Assembly: GCA_014706295.1 (NCBI GenBank)
Contig: JACSVZ010000006.1
Span: 26,532,629 to 26,596,628 of the forward strand
Direction of reading: 5' to 3'
Length of the DNA stretch: 64,000 nucleotides
DNA from: Lycocorax pyrrhopterus obiensis
Taxonomy: Eukaryota > Chordata > Aves > Passeriformes > Paradisaeidae
In this document: positions 47,925-60,379 of the stretch, piece by piece
Numbering within the stretch: the stretch's first letter is position 1
Layout: each line of letters begins with the position of its first letter
Notes under the pieces: generated by a model
Told to the model about the DNA's origin: nothing
The model's database searches: none
What the model saw: only the letters and a program-made list of their open reading frames with translations
Position numbers and translations under genes: made by a program

Positions 47925-49162
47925 CAGAGGTGACGACAATTTCCCAATCCTCCAGAATTCTGAATTTATCATTGAAAAGTTTAAAACTATAAAAATCTGT
48001 TACATGTGTCTTCAAAATTGCTGTGCTGCTCAGAAGCTAATGATTCTTAATGATTTTTTCCCCATGAAAGAGAAAAATTAAAACTGACACCAAAATAACA
48101 TCTGGTTTCCCACGCTCAGCATATTCTGCATGCATCCATTCTTATGAAGGGTTTTAATTGCACTTTAGTTACAAACATATTTTTATTAATCATACATAAC
48201 CACTCCAAAATACAAGTCATTCTGAATCAATTTTTTCATATTAGTCCTTTTATTTATTTCTTTACTGACTTTTTGGGGTTTTTTCCCTCTGCTCAGTTAG
48301 CAGGAGGATGTGGTCAGAAAAAGAAACAAACAATACTTCAGCTGGGTCTTCCTAACAAAGCCTTGAGAACTTCTGGAGATTCCTTCACAATAGAAGTTTG
48401 TATGCAACTGACATACTTGCCACAACTTGCCTAAGCAGCAGTTTGTTTTTGTTCTTCTATAGTGCCAAACTACAGTAAAAGCACTTTAGTATTTTTAATT
48501 TCACCCTGAAGGCAGATCAGGCACTTTCAACTGGTTTTAACAACTCAAGTCTCATCATGCAGTAGCAATCCACCACTCCAGAACATCTAGTTTATACGGG
48601 GAATTTTTTTTTTCTTCTTTTTAATTCATAGCTTGAAAAATTCCAGGTAGGTAAAAAACCCAGTACATCAACGTGATTTTCAGCGCTCTGACGCAGCACA
48701 AATGTAGTAGTTTCCTTTAAGGATGTGTGAACTTTTCAATCATCATCAATTCTTTTATGTACAATTTGTTCCACTTCTTAATTAGTGTTTCCAAAAATAC
48801 AAAAGAGAGACCCACATAAGTGCAATCTAAAAGTAAAAAGCCACATCCTGAAGATTTTAAGATGTAAAAGAAAGCTTAAAAGTGGGACTGTGAGACAAGC
48901 AAGAAAATGAGATAAACTTTTACAAATAGGAGGCAAGCTGATGTTTATATTTAAATTGGGAACATATCACGTAATTCCTTGGAAAAGCAAGTCAAGTTTT
49001 TTAAAGAGTTGACCAGTTACAAAGGGAAGCATTTAAAGACAGACATAACTCTGACTGTGAATTTCACCTGTTAAATTTTGCAACTCTTTAATGAGAATGT
49101 CGACTGCTTTCCGTAGTTTGTGCATTTGACAGTGCAGTGCATCAAATCAGCATCACTTTTAC

Positions 49163-49197
49163 CTCTTCAGACAATTAGGGTAAGTTAACATGGTTTT
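49163..49197 (-). CDS. weak candidate exon of gene C
   Basis: Acceptor CATTTCTGCCATGCAG, donor CTGAAGAG|GTAAAAG, 35 bases, reading KTMLTYPNCLK in phase 0. Small and isolated. Confidence 0.13.
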
Positions 49198-51267
49198 CTG
49201 CATGGCAGAAATGTATGACCTTTCATCCTACCTACATCAATAAACAGTACTGTTCACTTTTTTCTCTTCTTTTTGCTCCATTTTTTTTTATTAAAGGTAA
49301 GCAATAGTTTAAATCAATTCATGCCAAACTTTACATTCACCCCAGTTTGAAAGAGAGTGGGTCAGCTGCCTTTAACTCCTCCCCAAATACACTCACTGTG
49401 AACAGCACTCTAACAAAATCAAACCCATGCCTTATTATCCTCCATAAAATTGAAAGAATACCCAGACAGAAGTCCACCCTGGCATATGCTGACATTTTAG
49501 CTCACTATCTCAAGCAAAACATACATTCACAGGTACATAATCCATTCTGTTTAGAGGCTTCCCTGCTTGCTGCCTTCAGAGCAAACACCTACAAACTCAT
49601 CATCCTTCTTTGCCACACCAGATTCAATCTGCCTCTCCCACCACACCACCACCCAACAGTCCAGCTGCTTAAGCAAGGAAATAAAGTTAAGCTGAGAACT
49701 GACTTGACCATTCAAGCTTTAGGAAGGTACTGTCAGTTCAGCTGGCAGACTGTTTGAAAAGAGCCCAGAGGGTGGGAAAACCCATGCAATGTACTCAAGT
49801 TTTTTGGTACACACTGAGCAATAATGAATTTTATATCATAGCTCCTGCCCAGAACTTCAAGTAGAACTACAGCTGAATTTGAATACAATCTGAGGTATTC
49901 TACAGAATCAATCTGATCAGATTAACTCTGACTACAGGAAAAATAAAGTTTCAGTAAAGGTAGCAAAAAGGTCAAAAGTCTCCAACAGATGCCAGTGAAG
50001 CTTACAGTAGCTACAGCATATTGTTGGTTCATTGGGCTTAATTTCCTAACCACAGCTGACAAGTTAAAATGTAACTATACTTTATCAGATTTGAAGTCAA
50101 AGGTATCACACAGGTGCGGTTTCAGTGTTTGGGATTAACTCCTATGGAAGATGAAAAGTTAAGAAGCAGAACATGAAAAAAAGAAACATAATAAAGTTGA
50201 AAGTACAAGAGGTTTGCTATCATAAGGTTCAAAAACTAGTTGAAAGAAAGCTGATGCTACCTCTAAGTTTTTATATCTAAAAGAATTGAGAACTCCTCTA
50301 ACAACCTGAATTGGAAAACGCAACTAAAAATCCAGCCAACCTCAAACCTGATCAAGTAACAGCACATGTAACCTTTTTATTACGTAAACTTTTTTTTTTG
50401 GGCGGGCGTGTTTAAAGAGCATTATTTTCAAGCTGTTGTATTATATTCACAGAGTAGCTGTTATAATGTTGGCTACTATGCAAGACAGAACTCAATTTTA
50501 CCTTTTGAGCAGCAATTAAGATACTCCAATTCAGCACACTTTTTGCCAATGCTAAGTGTAGAAGTGGTACAGCAGATCACTTCCAAAAACTTCAGGGATG
50601 GGGATTAATACTAATGTTGCAGGAAAACAAAGTATCAGCACGTTCTTTTAAGAAGAGACGTACAACACACAAAATTAGGGCCTTCTTTATAATTACTGGC
50701 CCAAAAGATTTAATAAGATGATACTTCAAAAGAAAGAAATACTAATAGTTTTAGACAACTGCTAGAAGTGGTCAGTGTTTCCATGCTACAAACCCTAACC
50801 AGGCTTCACTACACTGTTTGCTTTTACACAGGTAGAATAGAGGCAGAGATGAACTGTATCAGTTTTTAAGACGTCATTTTAAAAATTACAACAAGAAGTT
50901 TGAAGTTTAGGGGCAAACATTTACAGAATGGCACTACGGTCACCTAAACTGGTGGCTGGCCTGTAACTTCAGCATTTTCTAGAGCTAAGTAACCTGCTGT
51001 CACAAGCACTCCTAAGATAACACACCACCCCTTGTGGGCTCTGGTCCTCTGTCAACTTACACCACCCCTCGTACAGGGGGTAGAAGGAAGAAAAGAACAT
51101 TGTAACTATAAACTAGATTTATTATACAACATATTGACTATATACAAGACTTCCCTGTTACAGACTATTAGGCTTTTTTTCCACTACAGTGCTGGGAAAT
51201 GATACCAGAGGGCTGAAAGATTTCCAGTGGCTGACCAGTTCCCTTGTTCTCCCAACCTTTTCCTCAG

Positions 51268-51320
51268 CAACAGCCTGCACTGCTAGACTACACTGAGCTT
51301 ATAGCTTGCTGTCCTCCCAA
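51268..51320 (+). other. exon-like segment on the plus strand
   Basis: A textbook acceptor (TTGTTCTCCCAACCTTTTCCTCAG) and a textbook donor (CTCCCAA|GTAAGTGAT) flank 53 bases. One frame is open throughout (QQPALLDYTELIACCPP). It runs antisense to gene C. It could be part of an antisense transcript or a decoy splice pair. Confidence 0.2.
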
Positions 51321-52977
51321 GTAAGTGATACTGGTGACTGACATCAGAAATAGCAAAAAGAAGAGCTTGAGAGCACCTGAATATTACAAAAGCCACTTTC
51401 AAGCTAACTATCTCATAAAACTGGATGTCATAAGAATAAAAATGGGGAATGAAGTTTCCCAGGCTCTTTGTACCCAAATATATTCCATTTCCTTACTGAA
51501 GCTTGGCATACTGTGTATCAACAGAAGATTTTTAGTAACAACTTGGTTCTTTTGCTTCCTGTAAAAGTTTTAAGTATATTAATAGTATATAACAATAATC
51601 AACACCACAAATTAAAAATGGTACATGATGAACTGAGTGTTACTAAATGCTGTCAAGAACACAGTAGTCATGCAATATTCTCCCAATTTCACCAACCACC
51701 TCCTTACTGAAAAATAGTAAGGTTTTTTTCCACTCCACAATCCATACAACCAGTGAGGCTGGGTGGCTGCTGATCAATTAACTGTGAGGAACCACAAAAG
51801 TCGTAAACAGGAAAGACACAGGGTCACAAATACAAAATCCAAGCCTTCGGGGGACTTGGGCAGGGAGAACTTCATTAAATACAAATATTGCAACGGGAAG
51901 ATGCATATATCATTGGCATGAAATTAATGTAGGTTCAGCTTTTACATAACTAATATGGAAATGAGGTAACACTCACAAGGTATATCAAGATCACCTAAGA
52001 GGATTCATGGAAAAAGAAGAAAAAACTTCTTATCTCTGTCATAACAAAACTTTGGAATATATCCAACCACCTGCACCTGAGAACGACATGTGTTTCACTG
52101 ATTCAACACTTTCTTCTCCCAAGAATTACAAATAGCTCTCCATTTACAAACTGACAAAGTTCAATTGAAAATACTCCCATTTGCAGTGAAGAAGGATTTG
52201 CAAGATAAACTTAGGAGGGCTTGGTACTAAATGTGTAACAATTATTTTAAAATGGGTTATTTGAATTCTCTTTTCCTTAGTTAGCATGAAAAGGGACTAA
52301 GTAGGTGAATCCCAAATCATATCCATCGGGCCAGGGCCACAAACCCTGCCTGTTTTTTGAATCTTATAGTATAACTTTTTATCTTTTGGAATCTCATTTC
52401 GAAATATTAGGAGTACGCCAAAACTCAGACTGTGTTTTTACCACAGCAGAATGGGTATTTCCACCTAGGCCTAAGACCTTTTCAGGTTCTCAGATCGTTC
52501 TCTTTAGAAAAATTGCCTTTACTAGTGCCACAAGACAAGGAACCTACTGCCTTCAGAAACCAGTGCTGCAGTTACACCTTCCCATGGTGGTAATGCCCTC
52601 TCATTGCTCCTTTACCCCTGCTATTTTCTGATTGTTGATTTAGAGGAGTGTTTCCTCAGCTGTAGTACAGAACCAAATATTTTGGGCCCCCCAAAAAGTG
52701 ACCTTAGCTATCTTCTATTACACCAACTATGAATTTGGACTAGCAATCTAAAAGAAAGTATTTCTGTGCTGGTTTTCAAGAAACTGCAAAATAAGAGTGT
52801 TCAATCTGCAAGTGATCTGCAGAGGACCAAGAAAATACAGTTCTTTCCTCTCAGTATCAGAGGTTGTAGGCAATCCAGATGTTCAGACTACCTTAAAGGC
52901 ATGTTGCTTCCACCAGGAAAACAGCTAAAACTAAGTCTGTGTAGCATGCAGTTATGTCCCCTAGAATTTATCATCAC

Positions 52978-53003
52978 CTGTGTGCCTTCTTATTTCATGT
53001 GTG
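52978..53003 (-). other. exon-like microsegment on the minus strand
   Basis: A strong acceptor (CTGCTGTTTTCCCTTCCTAG) and donor CACACAG|GTGATGAT flank 26 bases. In one frame it reads THEIRRHT. Too short to support on its own. Confidence 0.12.
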
Positions 53004-54205
53004 CTAGGAAGGGAAAACAGCAGACCCTTATCAAGAGCAACAACCATCATCTTTTCCTCAGATGCACTGCTGCCTGCAAGTGTAAAACACAACAGTGTGT
53101 CTGGAGTGTTTGCATTCATCTGAACACCACTGCTCACCATCATCTATATTAACAAAGTTTCAGACACAGGAAAAGTGAGAACTTCCATGAGTGTGCAGGG
53201 TAGGCAAGAAGCTTTAAACTCTGACCTCTGCACAACCACCACTATAGCAACAACTGAGAAAATGCAAAAAACGCTAAATGGCTTTAGAAATTAAACTCCT
53301 TTTTTCCCTTTTTACAAAATAAATTGCAAGCACAGCTAAACTAAAAATGAGCCTAAAAGCATGAAACTAAATAAATCAGAGCCAAAGAACAGGAGCTTAT
53401 ATCACACCTTCAAACTGCTTTTGGCAATTTCCTATTTTGGAAAGTATCTCAAACCAAAACCAACAATCCCTTTTTATTCAATCAGCTTTTGGAGATCAGC
53501 ATCTAGCAGGGTTCAAGCACCTGAAATTAATGAACGATAAAAAAATCAACATCTTATGCAGAACATTTCCTCTCTTAACAGCCTGTTAAGGCTCAAAACA
53601 CATTATCTTTTTTAAAAAGTGCCAAAAACTATAAAGCACTGACCAGTTCTGTTACTATAGCTATACAAAGAAAAATGTGGCAATTTTTCTTAGTTATGAT
53701 ATAACATGAGGAGGAACCAATGTGAACTTTATGCACATCCAGTACCAAGGTCTAGACAAATTAAATAAATAAATAACACCTCCCCATTGCCCCGCCCACA
53801 CCAAAAAAAGCCACACCACTTTACTCCCTTGAACAAAGCAGGAAGCTGCTTTCCCCACTTCCTCCCCTCAAAGCATCTTCAACACAGATTAAACTCAGGT
53901 CCTATATATAAAACACCAGCAGTTCTTCAAGTATGCTGACCAGACAACAATGAAGTAGAACATCAATAATGTATAATACAGCAAGTATAACATCAGTTGG
54001 CAGATTTCTTAGCTACTCAAGCAGTTGCAGAAAAACATTTCAATTGATATATTCCAATCTAGTGCAATTATCTCTGGCCTCTGGAAATAGAATACAAACA
54101 CTGCATAAAAAGCAGCAGTGCTAACTGCTTTTGAACTACAATGATCAGAACGGGGACTTTGTTGTACTTGCAGACCATCTCAACCCATTCTTTTTTCTTA
54201 AACAG

Positions 54206-54246
54206 CATTTAACCTGAAGAGTTCATAGAATCTGTACTTACACAAG
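54206..54246 (+). other. exon-like non-coding segment on the plus strand
   Basis: Acceptor CATTCTTTTTTCTTAAACAG and donor CACAAG|GTGAGATATG flank 41 bases with stops in all frames. With the segment at 51,268-51,320 it would make two plus-strand exons 2.9 kb apart, as in a spliced antisense RNA. Otherwise chance. Confidence 0.15.
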
Positions 54247-55930
54247 GTGAGATATGAACTTGCTGTTTCACTTTTAAAAAAGCTCAAATGAGGCCAGTCT
54301 ACATTCTCCAGCATAACAATAAGATAAACATTAAAGTAGCTGAATTATTCTTCTTGTTTCTAGGCACAAAACATTATTAAAGCCCTAGTGATTTCTCTCT
54401 CTCCTATGCATTGTAGTTTTTCCATAATAATCACGTAGTAGTTTTCAAACAGCCACCTGCTAAATTCAGAATGTCTTGTGTCCCTAACATATGCCAGTTC
54501 TTAAACTTGGAACATCTGTATCACTGAACTAAAGACACAAAGATTTTACGCCTTTAAACTGTCTAAGTTATACGTTTTATATACTAGATATGGTTTGAGG
54601 GGAACATGCAATAAAAGCTACTTTCAAATTATAGAGACTAGGAAATACTTGAAAACAGAACTATTTATTCTTACTTTAGAAAGGCAAGATAAGAGAACAA
54701 CATCTTGCATTATGGCATAACATGGAATACACTATGTAGTACCTTCTTTAGATATTCTCACAGGAGATACAAGGCTGGGCTTCAAACTGGATCAAATCAG
54801 TTGCACACAATTTACCTCAGCACCACAAAAAATACAAGTATAATCTGTGCCTAACTGATGGTTTGTTTACAGATTTTGAATTACAGGCTATAATATCACA
54901 GCCTGATCACTACTTACAGGAAGAGAAGTGTTCTTAAATGCTTTTAAGTAAGGTTCATTTTTTCCCCTAATACAGCGAAGGCCCAAAACTATACAAAAGG
55001 GTTAAAGAAATGTGTAGGTAAAAACTCAGTTTCCTGCACCAAAAGCTTGTTCTATTTATTTTGTGCTTCTATTTACCCAGCTTTCTGTTCCCACACTTCC
55101 TATCCACCACTCTCACCCTCCCCAGCTATTCACCTATCAATTCTGCAGGTAGGTGCATGTAAATACACATAAATATACACACAAACACACGTATCAACTC
55201 CATCTGAAGAAATATCTGATCCCCAATTTTATATGCAACATCTACCACCAAAATAGTTTCTAAGAGTGTGGCAGTGGTAAGGTCTAAACTGAAGAAACAG
55301 AGGGAATGGGGCACAATCTCCATGATTTCTGTGTCAAGAAACAGAAACAGGTTTGCCATATCCAAGTGAAGATGTCAGGGAGACCGCCACATACTGCTAC
55401 TCCTGCCAAGAATAAGAGCACTCATCTGCAACTCCTTTCTCTTTATCAGCTGATGTGGGGTATCCAGGAGCTCCCCGAGTCACTCCAACAGCCATCATGG
55501 GACCAGCGACTACTCATCACCCAGTCAGCAGTCACAGTGCACAGGGCAGTAATTCTTCAGCTTTTCGGATGACGATGGTTTTGGACAATGTCTACAGAGG
55601 TAGAAATCTTAGTATTTTTGCTTACAGCAATTTTTTTTAACATAATCAGCATTACTGGCAGATTAGATCAGTTCAATTAAAAATCATGAAAATTCTGTCA
55701 GTGTCAAAATGTCCAGCTGCTATGGGCACAACCCCAACAGCTCTTTCTGATTTAGCCCAAGAGCAGAAGTGATGTTGATAAGGACTATTCTCATGAAAGA
55801 CAGATAAAAATTACTAGGAACACTTCAATTATCTTCCATGCTAATGCCTCTAAAGAGAGTCAGCCTTTGTCCAGGTCTGCTGTTAGCTCCAAGTCCTCTT
55901 TAGGGCATGGCATTTACAAAAGATGCTTCT

Positions 55931-56232
55931 TTATTTTGCAAAACTGGGCAACACCAGTGGAGAAATAAAGTCACTCTTTGCAATATCAACTTCAAATGCA
56001 AATTCCTGAGGTGTCATTTTATCATAACATTCCCAAACCTTACGGTATAGATATTTCTTCACTTTTAAAAAAAAATTAATTATGCTTCTTTTATTCTCTT
56101 TTAACAGTCTCTCACATTGAATTACTAAAGCCTTATCTTCTGGATCAAGTACAACAAAACTATCTCTATTTGTAGTTTTTATGCTCTCTCCAGCTCTTAT
56201 TTTATAAACATATCCAACATTATATTCAGTTA
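55931..56232 (-). CDS. orphan open frame, possible alternative last exon or retrogene remnant
   Basis: A minus-strand frame stays open for about 100 codons in very AT-rich DNA and has protein-like composition: TEYNVGYVYKIRAGESIKTT early, RLLKENKRSIINFFLKVKKY in the middle, EFAFEVDIAKSDFISPLVLP near the end. A possible acceptor (CTTGTTTGTTTGGAG) precedes it. The stop TAA is embedded in AAAATAAAG, so the poly(A) signal would overlap the stop codon. No family recognised. It could be an alternative 3' exon of gene C, an unspliced retrocopy piece, or chance. Confidence 0.28.
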
Positions 56233-57410
56233 CTCCAAACAAACAAGTTTAACTGCATAGGGCTGGCAAAACCTACACAATTATTGTCCTTGACACTACT
56301 ACAAAAAGCCAGCAGTGAAAGTTCCAACAGCAGGAAGCCTATGAAAGGCTAAGCAAATGGGATTGCATATTGCAAGGCAGGTCTTACCCATAACCTCACA
56401 AGGATCTTCTCAGCACACACCTTTTACTTTGTGCTCTTCTCCCTTGCTTATTGCATGCTGCTGGGGTATCTTTGAGCTCCTTGAATACTCTCTGCACAAC
56501 TATGACTAACATCGTGCCCACTGGCACCCAAAACTATAGTAGGCCCAAGGACTGTTGGCGAAAGTGATGCTTACTAAAGCTGCATTTAACCTATAGCTTC
56601 TCTTCCCCCTTAATGTAACATACCTGAGCAGTAATATTTTTTGTTAAAAGTTGCAGTTTATGAAGACAAAGAGAAACCTTGAGAGGACTATGGAAGAAAA
56701 ATAGGATCCCTAAGGTTTACCAGCAAGATACACCCACCAGAGTATTAAAAAACCTTTATAAAGTCCCACTGGAACCTTCCCTAGAATACTTTACAGAAGT
56801 CTGGCCAACGCATCCTAAAAAGACTAACTAACATATGAAGAAGGCAATGATAGCATTTTTGTATGATAAGGTGAACAAGAAACCTCACCCAAACAAGACA
56901 GAGTCTGGTTTATCTGGTTTAGCAAAATTATACTATTACTCTCTAGAAACACACTGAAGATAAGGGGAAACGAACACTAAAAAGAAAGAATTGCTACCTA
57001 AGACAAAAAATAATGTTGGCAACTGCCACTGACAAACTGCTTTAACATATAACCTGAAAATTGCAAATATTCCCCAAGTATCAGTTATTTAATTTTGAAG
57101 CAACCTTCCAACAGTTAGCTGACAAAACACACAAAGCTTGTTTTGTTATCGTGATCATCTCATCTAACTTCAATTAAAATAAAAAAAAATCAAAGAAGAG
57201 AGGCGGGAGAAAGGTCCAAGCCAGGAGCCTTCTCCCATTTTCTGCAAAACAGGGAGTAAGAAGAAAATAGGTCACCACACTAATTCCAAAGTGACCAGCT
57301 GCACCACTCTAGTGGCACGTCAATAGTCCCAAGCCTACTGCTAGACACTCTTGTCTGCAGCTATTTCAGGCTAGCCCAGCCCCAGCTCTTGAATAGTAAA
57401 GCTCTCTTAC

Positions 57411-57440
57411 ACCTGTATGGACCAGCTGTCAAAGCAGCAG
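57411..57440 (-). other. exon-like microsegment on the minus strand
   Basis: A superb acceptor (GGACCTTTCTTCCGTCATTCCAG) and donor ACAGGT|GTAAGAG flank 30 bases, with two frames open (CCFDSWSIQ or AALTAGPYR). Too short to judge. Confidence 0.15.
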
Positions 57441-59546
57441 CTGGAATGACGGAAGAAAGGTCCTCCTGTCACAAGATCTGTGCAAACTCCATGCAGCTCA
57501 GCTTTGACTATTGCCACTAAGCACAAAAAACAATTCATGTTGCTTCTGGTGACAAAGGCAAGAATACCCATGTAAAGAACAAACCAATAAAACCCCAAAG
57601 CAACAGCTTCTGGGCACTAGGTCCTTGTACCAGACCAAACATTTAGACATTTCAGAGAACCTCAAACTCAACCTTAGAAGTTTCATTTGGTTTTGTTTTT
57701 AATACTTGTTCCTCTTTTATTTTTGCACACAAACATAAATCACTAGGAAAAACTTAGGGATAAATACAAAAATCCCTCAAAACTGAAGCCATGTCCAGAG
57801 CAAACACTGTTGTTCAACTAGCTCAGGAGGATTTTTTTTCCTTTTTGATGTCTTCCAGTGATGGTATTGGTCACTTGCTGTTTGAGACTGTATTCTGTCA
57901 TTCTTCCTGGGAGGTGTTCATGTCAGAGGGAATTATTAGGATTATAATAGATTTGGGGGAGGGGAAGGAAGGAAAGGAAGGACAACACGAGTCTTAGAAG
58001 AGACAGAGCTATATGGCAGTTCACAGACACTCGGACAATTAACTGTCGAGCACTGAGGATAAGCAAGCTAAATACCAGAAAGAACTGCTCTTTTAGACAA
58101 TATAAAAAGGCAGAAGCAACTCTAGCTGAGTCAGTCTGGCTAACATCTATTACTGGAGTTCATCAGGATTTAGAGCAAGACCAGACAAGAATAACGCTGA
58201 ATTCTAAAACCTCCTAATATTGCAACACTTCTCCAGCCCACTGTGATTCCTGGGAGGATTATTACAGATACAAAAGTTGTAAAGGTTCAAAGTTGTTTGG
58301 GTGCGAGCATGCAGGAGCTGTACAAAGCAGCAAACCACAGCGAGGCTCTGTGCTCGGCCAGCTGCCCTCCCACTGACAGATAAGCTACATCACATTTTCT
58401 ACTGGTAAGGCAGGCAAATAACTACAGGTACAAGGTCACAAACCCTGAAATATTATCCTCATTTTTCTCACAGTAACTCACATAACCCACATGTGCATAT
58501 AGCTCCTTCCTCTGACATTATTTGCACGACACCTACAGTTTCTGTTAAACTAAGGCTTAAATGTAGGCTAAACTGCTAAAAACTCATGGCACCCTAAGCT
58601 AGAGGGAGCACATTATACACTGAGGTTCTGTATTATGCAAGTCCACTGAAACGAAAAGTTTGCCTTCATGTCTCTTAAGGAACTCAGACAAAAAAATTAA
58701 ACTTGTCCTTTAGTCCTTTACGCAATAATGAAGAAGTTTTCACCAGGCAAGATGATGAAGACAAAACTCCCTGAAATACAAAGCTAGATATAAAATAGGC
58801 AACTCCTGCCTTATGTGGAACACACTGTTTTCCAAGTTGTTTTCCTTGACGCATAGCCACTGGAGGGAATTATAATCTTCTTAAGTTCTTAGAAAAAATA
58901 AATACAGACAGCATGATCTCAATTGTATTAGCAAAAACTTTTCAGCATAGCAATTAATTTTATCACCCCAAATTAGAAAGACAAGCATTCACAGTGAAAT
59001 AAACATATGAGGACCACTCTTGAGCTGTTGAAGCCTTAGCAGGATGACTCTGCAAAGCATTAATACATTAACATGAAAAATGAACAGTTGTACTTTTTGC
59101 CTTAGCCTCTACAACCTACAACTTCTCTCCTCCAAAGTATTATGCTATTACATGAAAACCAGCTATCACCACACTTTGGTTCACTTAGGCCAGCCAAACA
59201 GAAACAGAATTAGTTGAATTTTCCAACTTTACCTTAACTAACCTCACAGAAGAATTAAACAACTTTTCTTTTGAAATGAAGCTCAGCAACAGTGTTCTAC
59301 AACATCCCAAAGCAACATACCACCACTCTGCTCCAAGGAAGCCACTTCCAGAGAAGTCAGCACAGACTTTAACCAAATCAATTTTGGAATATAAATAAGG
59401 AGTCATTCACAGCAGCAATTTGCCCAGGGAAGTCGGTTGTCTACTGACAACAACCACTATCAAGTACCACTAAGGACCTCTAAAAAACACAGATAAAGCA
59501 AGCTTTTGACAGTGAAAATGTTCTCATCTTTAAATACGTGACTTAC

Positions 59547-59587
59547 TAAACCTGCAACACATTTTTCACGGAGGGTTTGTTTCCTTC
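59547..59587 (-). other. exon-like segment near the 5' end of gene C
   Basis: Acceptor ATTCTTATCTTGTGACACTATCTCAG and donor GGTTTA|GTAAGTCAC flank 41 bases. Two frames are open (EGNKPSVKNVLQV or RKQTLREKCVAGL). It may be an early coding exon or a 5' UTR exon of gene C, but if the ATG at 47,685 is the start it would be untranslated. Confidence 0.28.
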
Positions 59588-60270
59588 CTGAGATAGTGTC
59601 ACAAGATAAGAATCAGTGTGGTTTTACAGCACTTGGTCAACCATCTTCCACAAAGATTCTGAAGTATTCGGCACATATCCTCAGCATGACAGCAACAATA
59701 CAGAAGCAAAGCAACTGAAACAGTCTACTGAGGAAACGACACGGTGAGGAAATAGTTAAGAAACTACAGTTAATTTCACTCTTTGCTCAACCCTCAATCA
59801 GCAAATCACCTTCTTTCTTGAAGCACTCCATATACTCCATGAAGTCTGCAACAGGGAGATATGCAGTGCACAAAGGAGTAAAGAACTCACTTTCTGGTTT
59901 AGTGCATTTCTTTCCTAATGTCCATTTCAGATCTGTAATTCTGAAGGAAGTCCAGGTTACTCTACCTCATCTCCAGATTGCCTTACTATTCTTCAAGACC
60001 GTATTAGCAAACCGCTTTTGCAACTCCCTCAGTATGAGTGACCACCAAAATATTTGAGATTTGTTGGGTTTTCAGAGTTTTTTTAAGTTTTCCGTCTGAT
60101 TCCTTATGATGTTTTAGCCAGAGCTACTCTGATTGCCAGACAGTGATTTCTGGTCAAGACACAAACTGAACTGCCCACTGAGCAGCAAAAATTATCACAT
60201 TACCAAAATACTAGAAACATACACATCAAAGTGGAGAGGGGGAAACTAATTAAGCCCCTACAATACTTAC

Positions 60271-60296
60271 AGCCGCACAAGCACGCCTATCTGAGA
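60271..60296 (-). other. possible 5' UTR exon or alternative first-exon end of gene C
   Basis: A strong donor (GCGGCT|GTAAGTATTG) lies at the left margin of the CpG island. It could close a 26-base exon after TTCTACGGTTTTTACAG, or a longer alternative first exon starting in the island. No useful ATG is nearby except one followed after three codons by a stop. Confidence 0.25.
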
Positions 60297-60379
60297 CTGT
60301 AAAAACCGTAGAAGTCAAACTTGGTCCTAAGAGCACCTCAGAGCGACTCCATCAGCGAGGCGCTGCACACCAAGCGAAG

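Larger units (their letters stand above)
47881..60270. other. presumed large 5' intron(s) of gene C
   Basis: Unique AT-rich DNA with scattered exon-like signals on both strands, listed separately where worth recording. No CR1 or LTR recognised and no RNA gene seen. Confidence 0.4.

Noticed and set aside
49347..49757. 136-codon plus-strand frame
   Set aside because: No conserved-looking motif, starts after T-rich sequence with no promoter, and has no splice context. Possible but unsupported.
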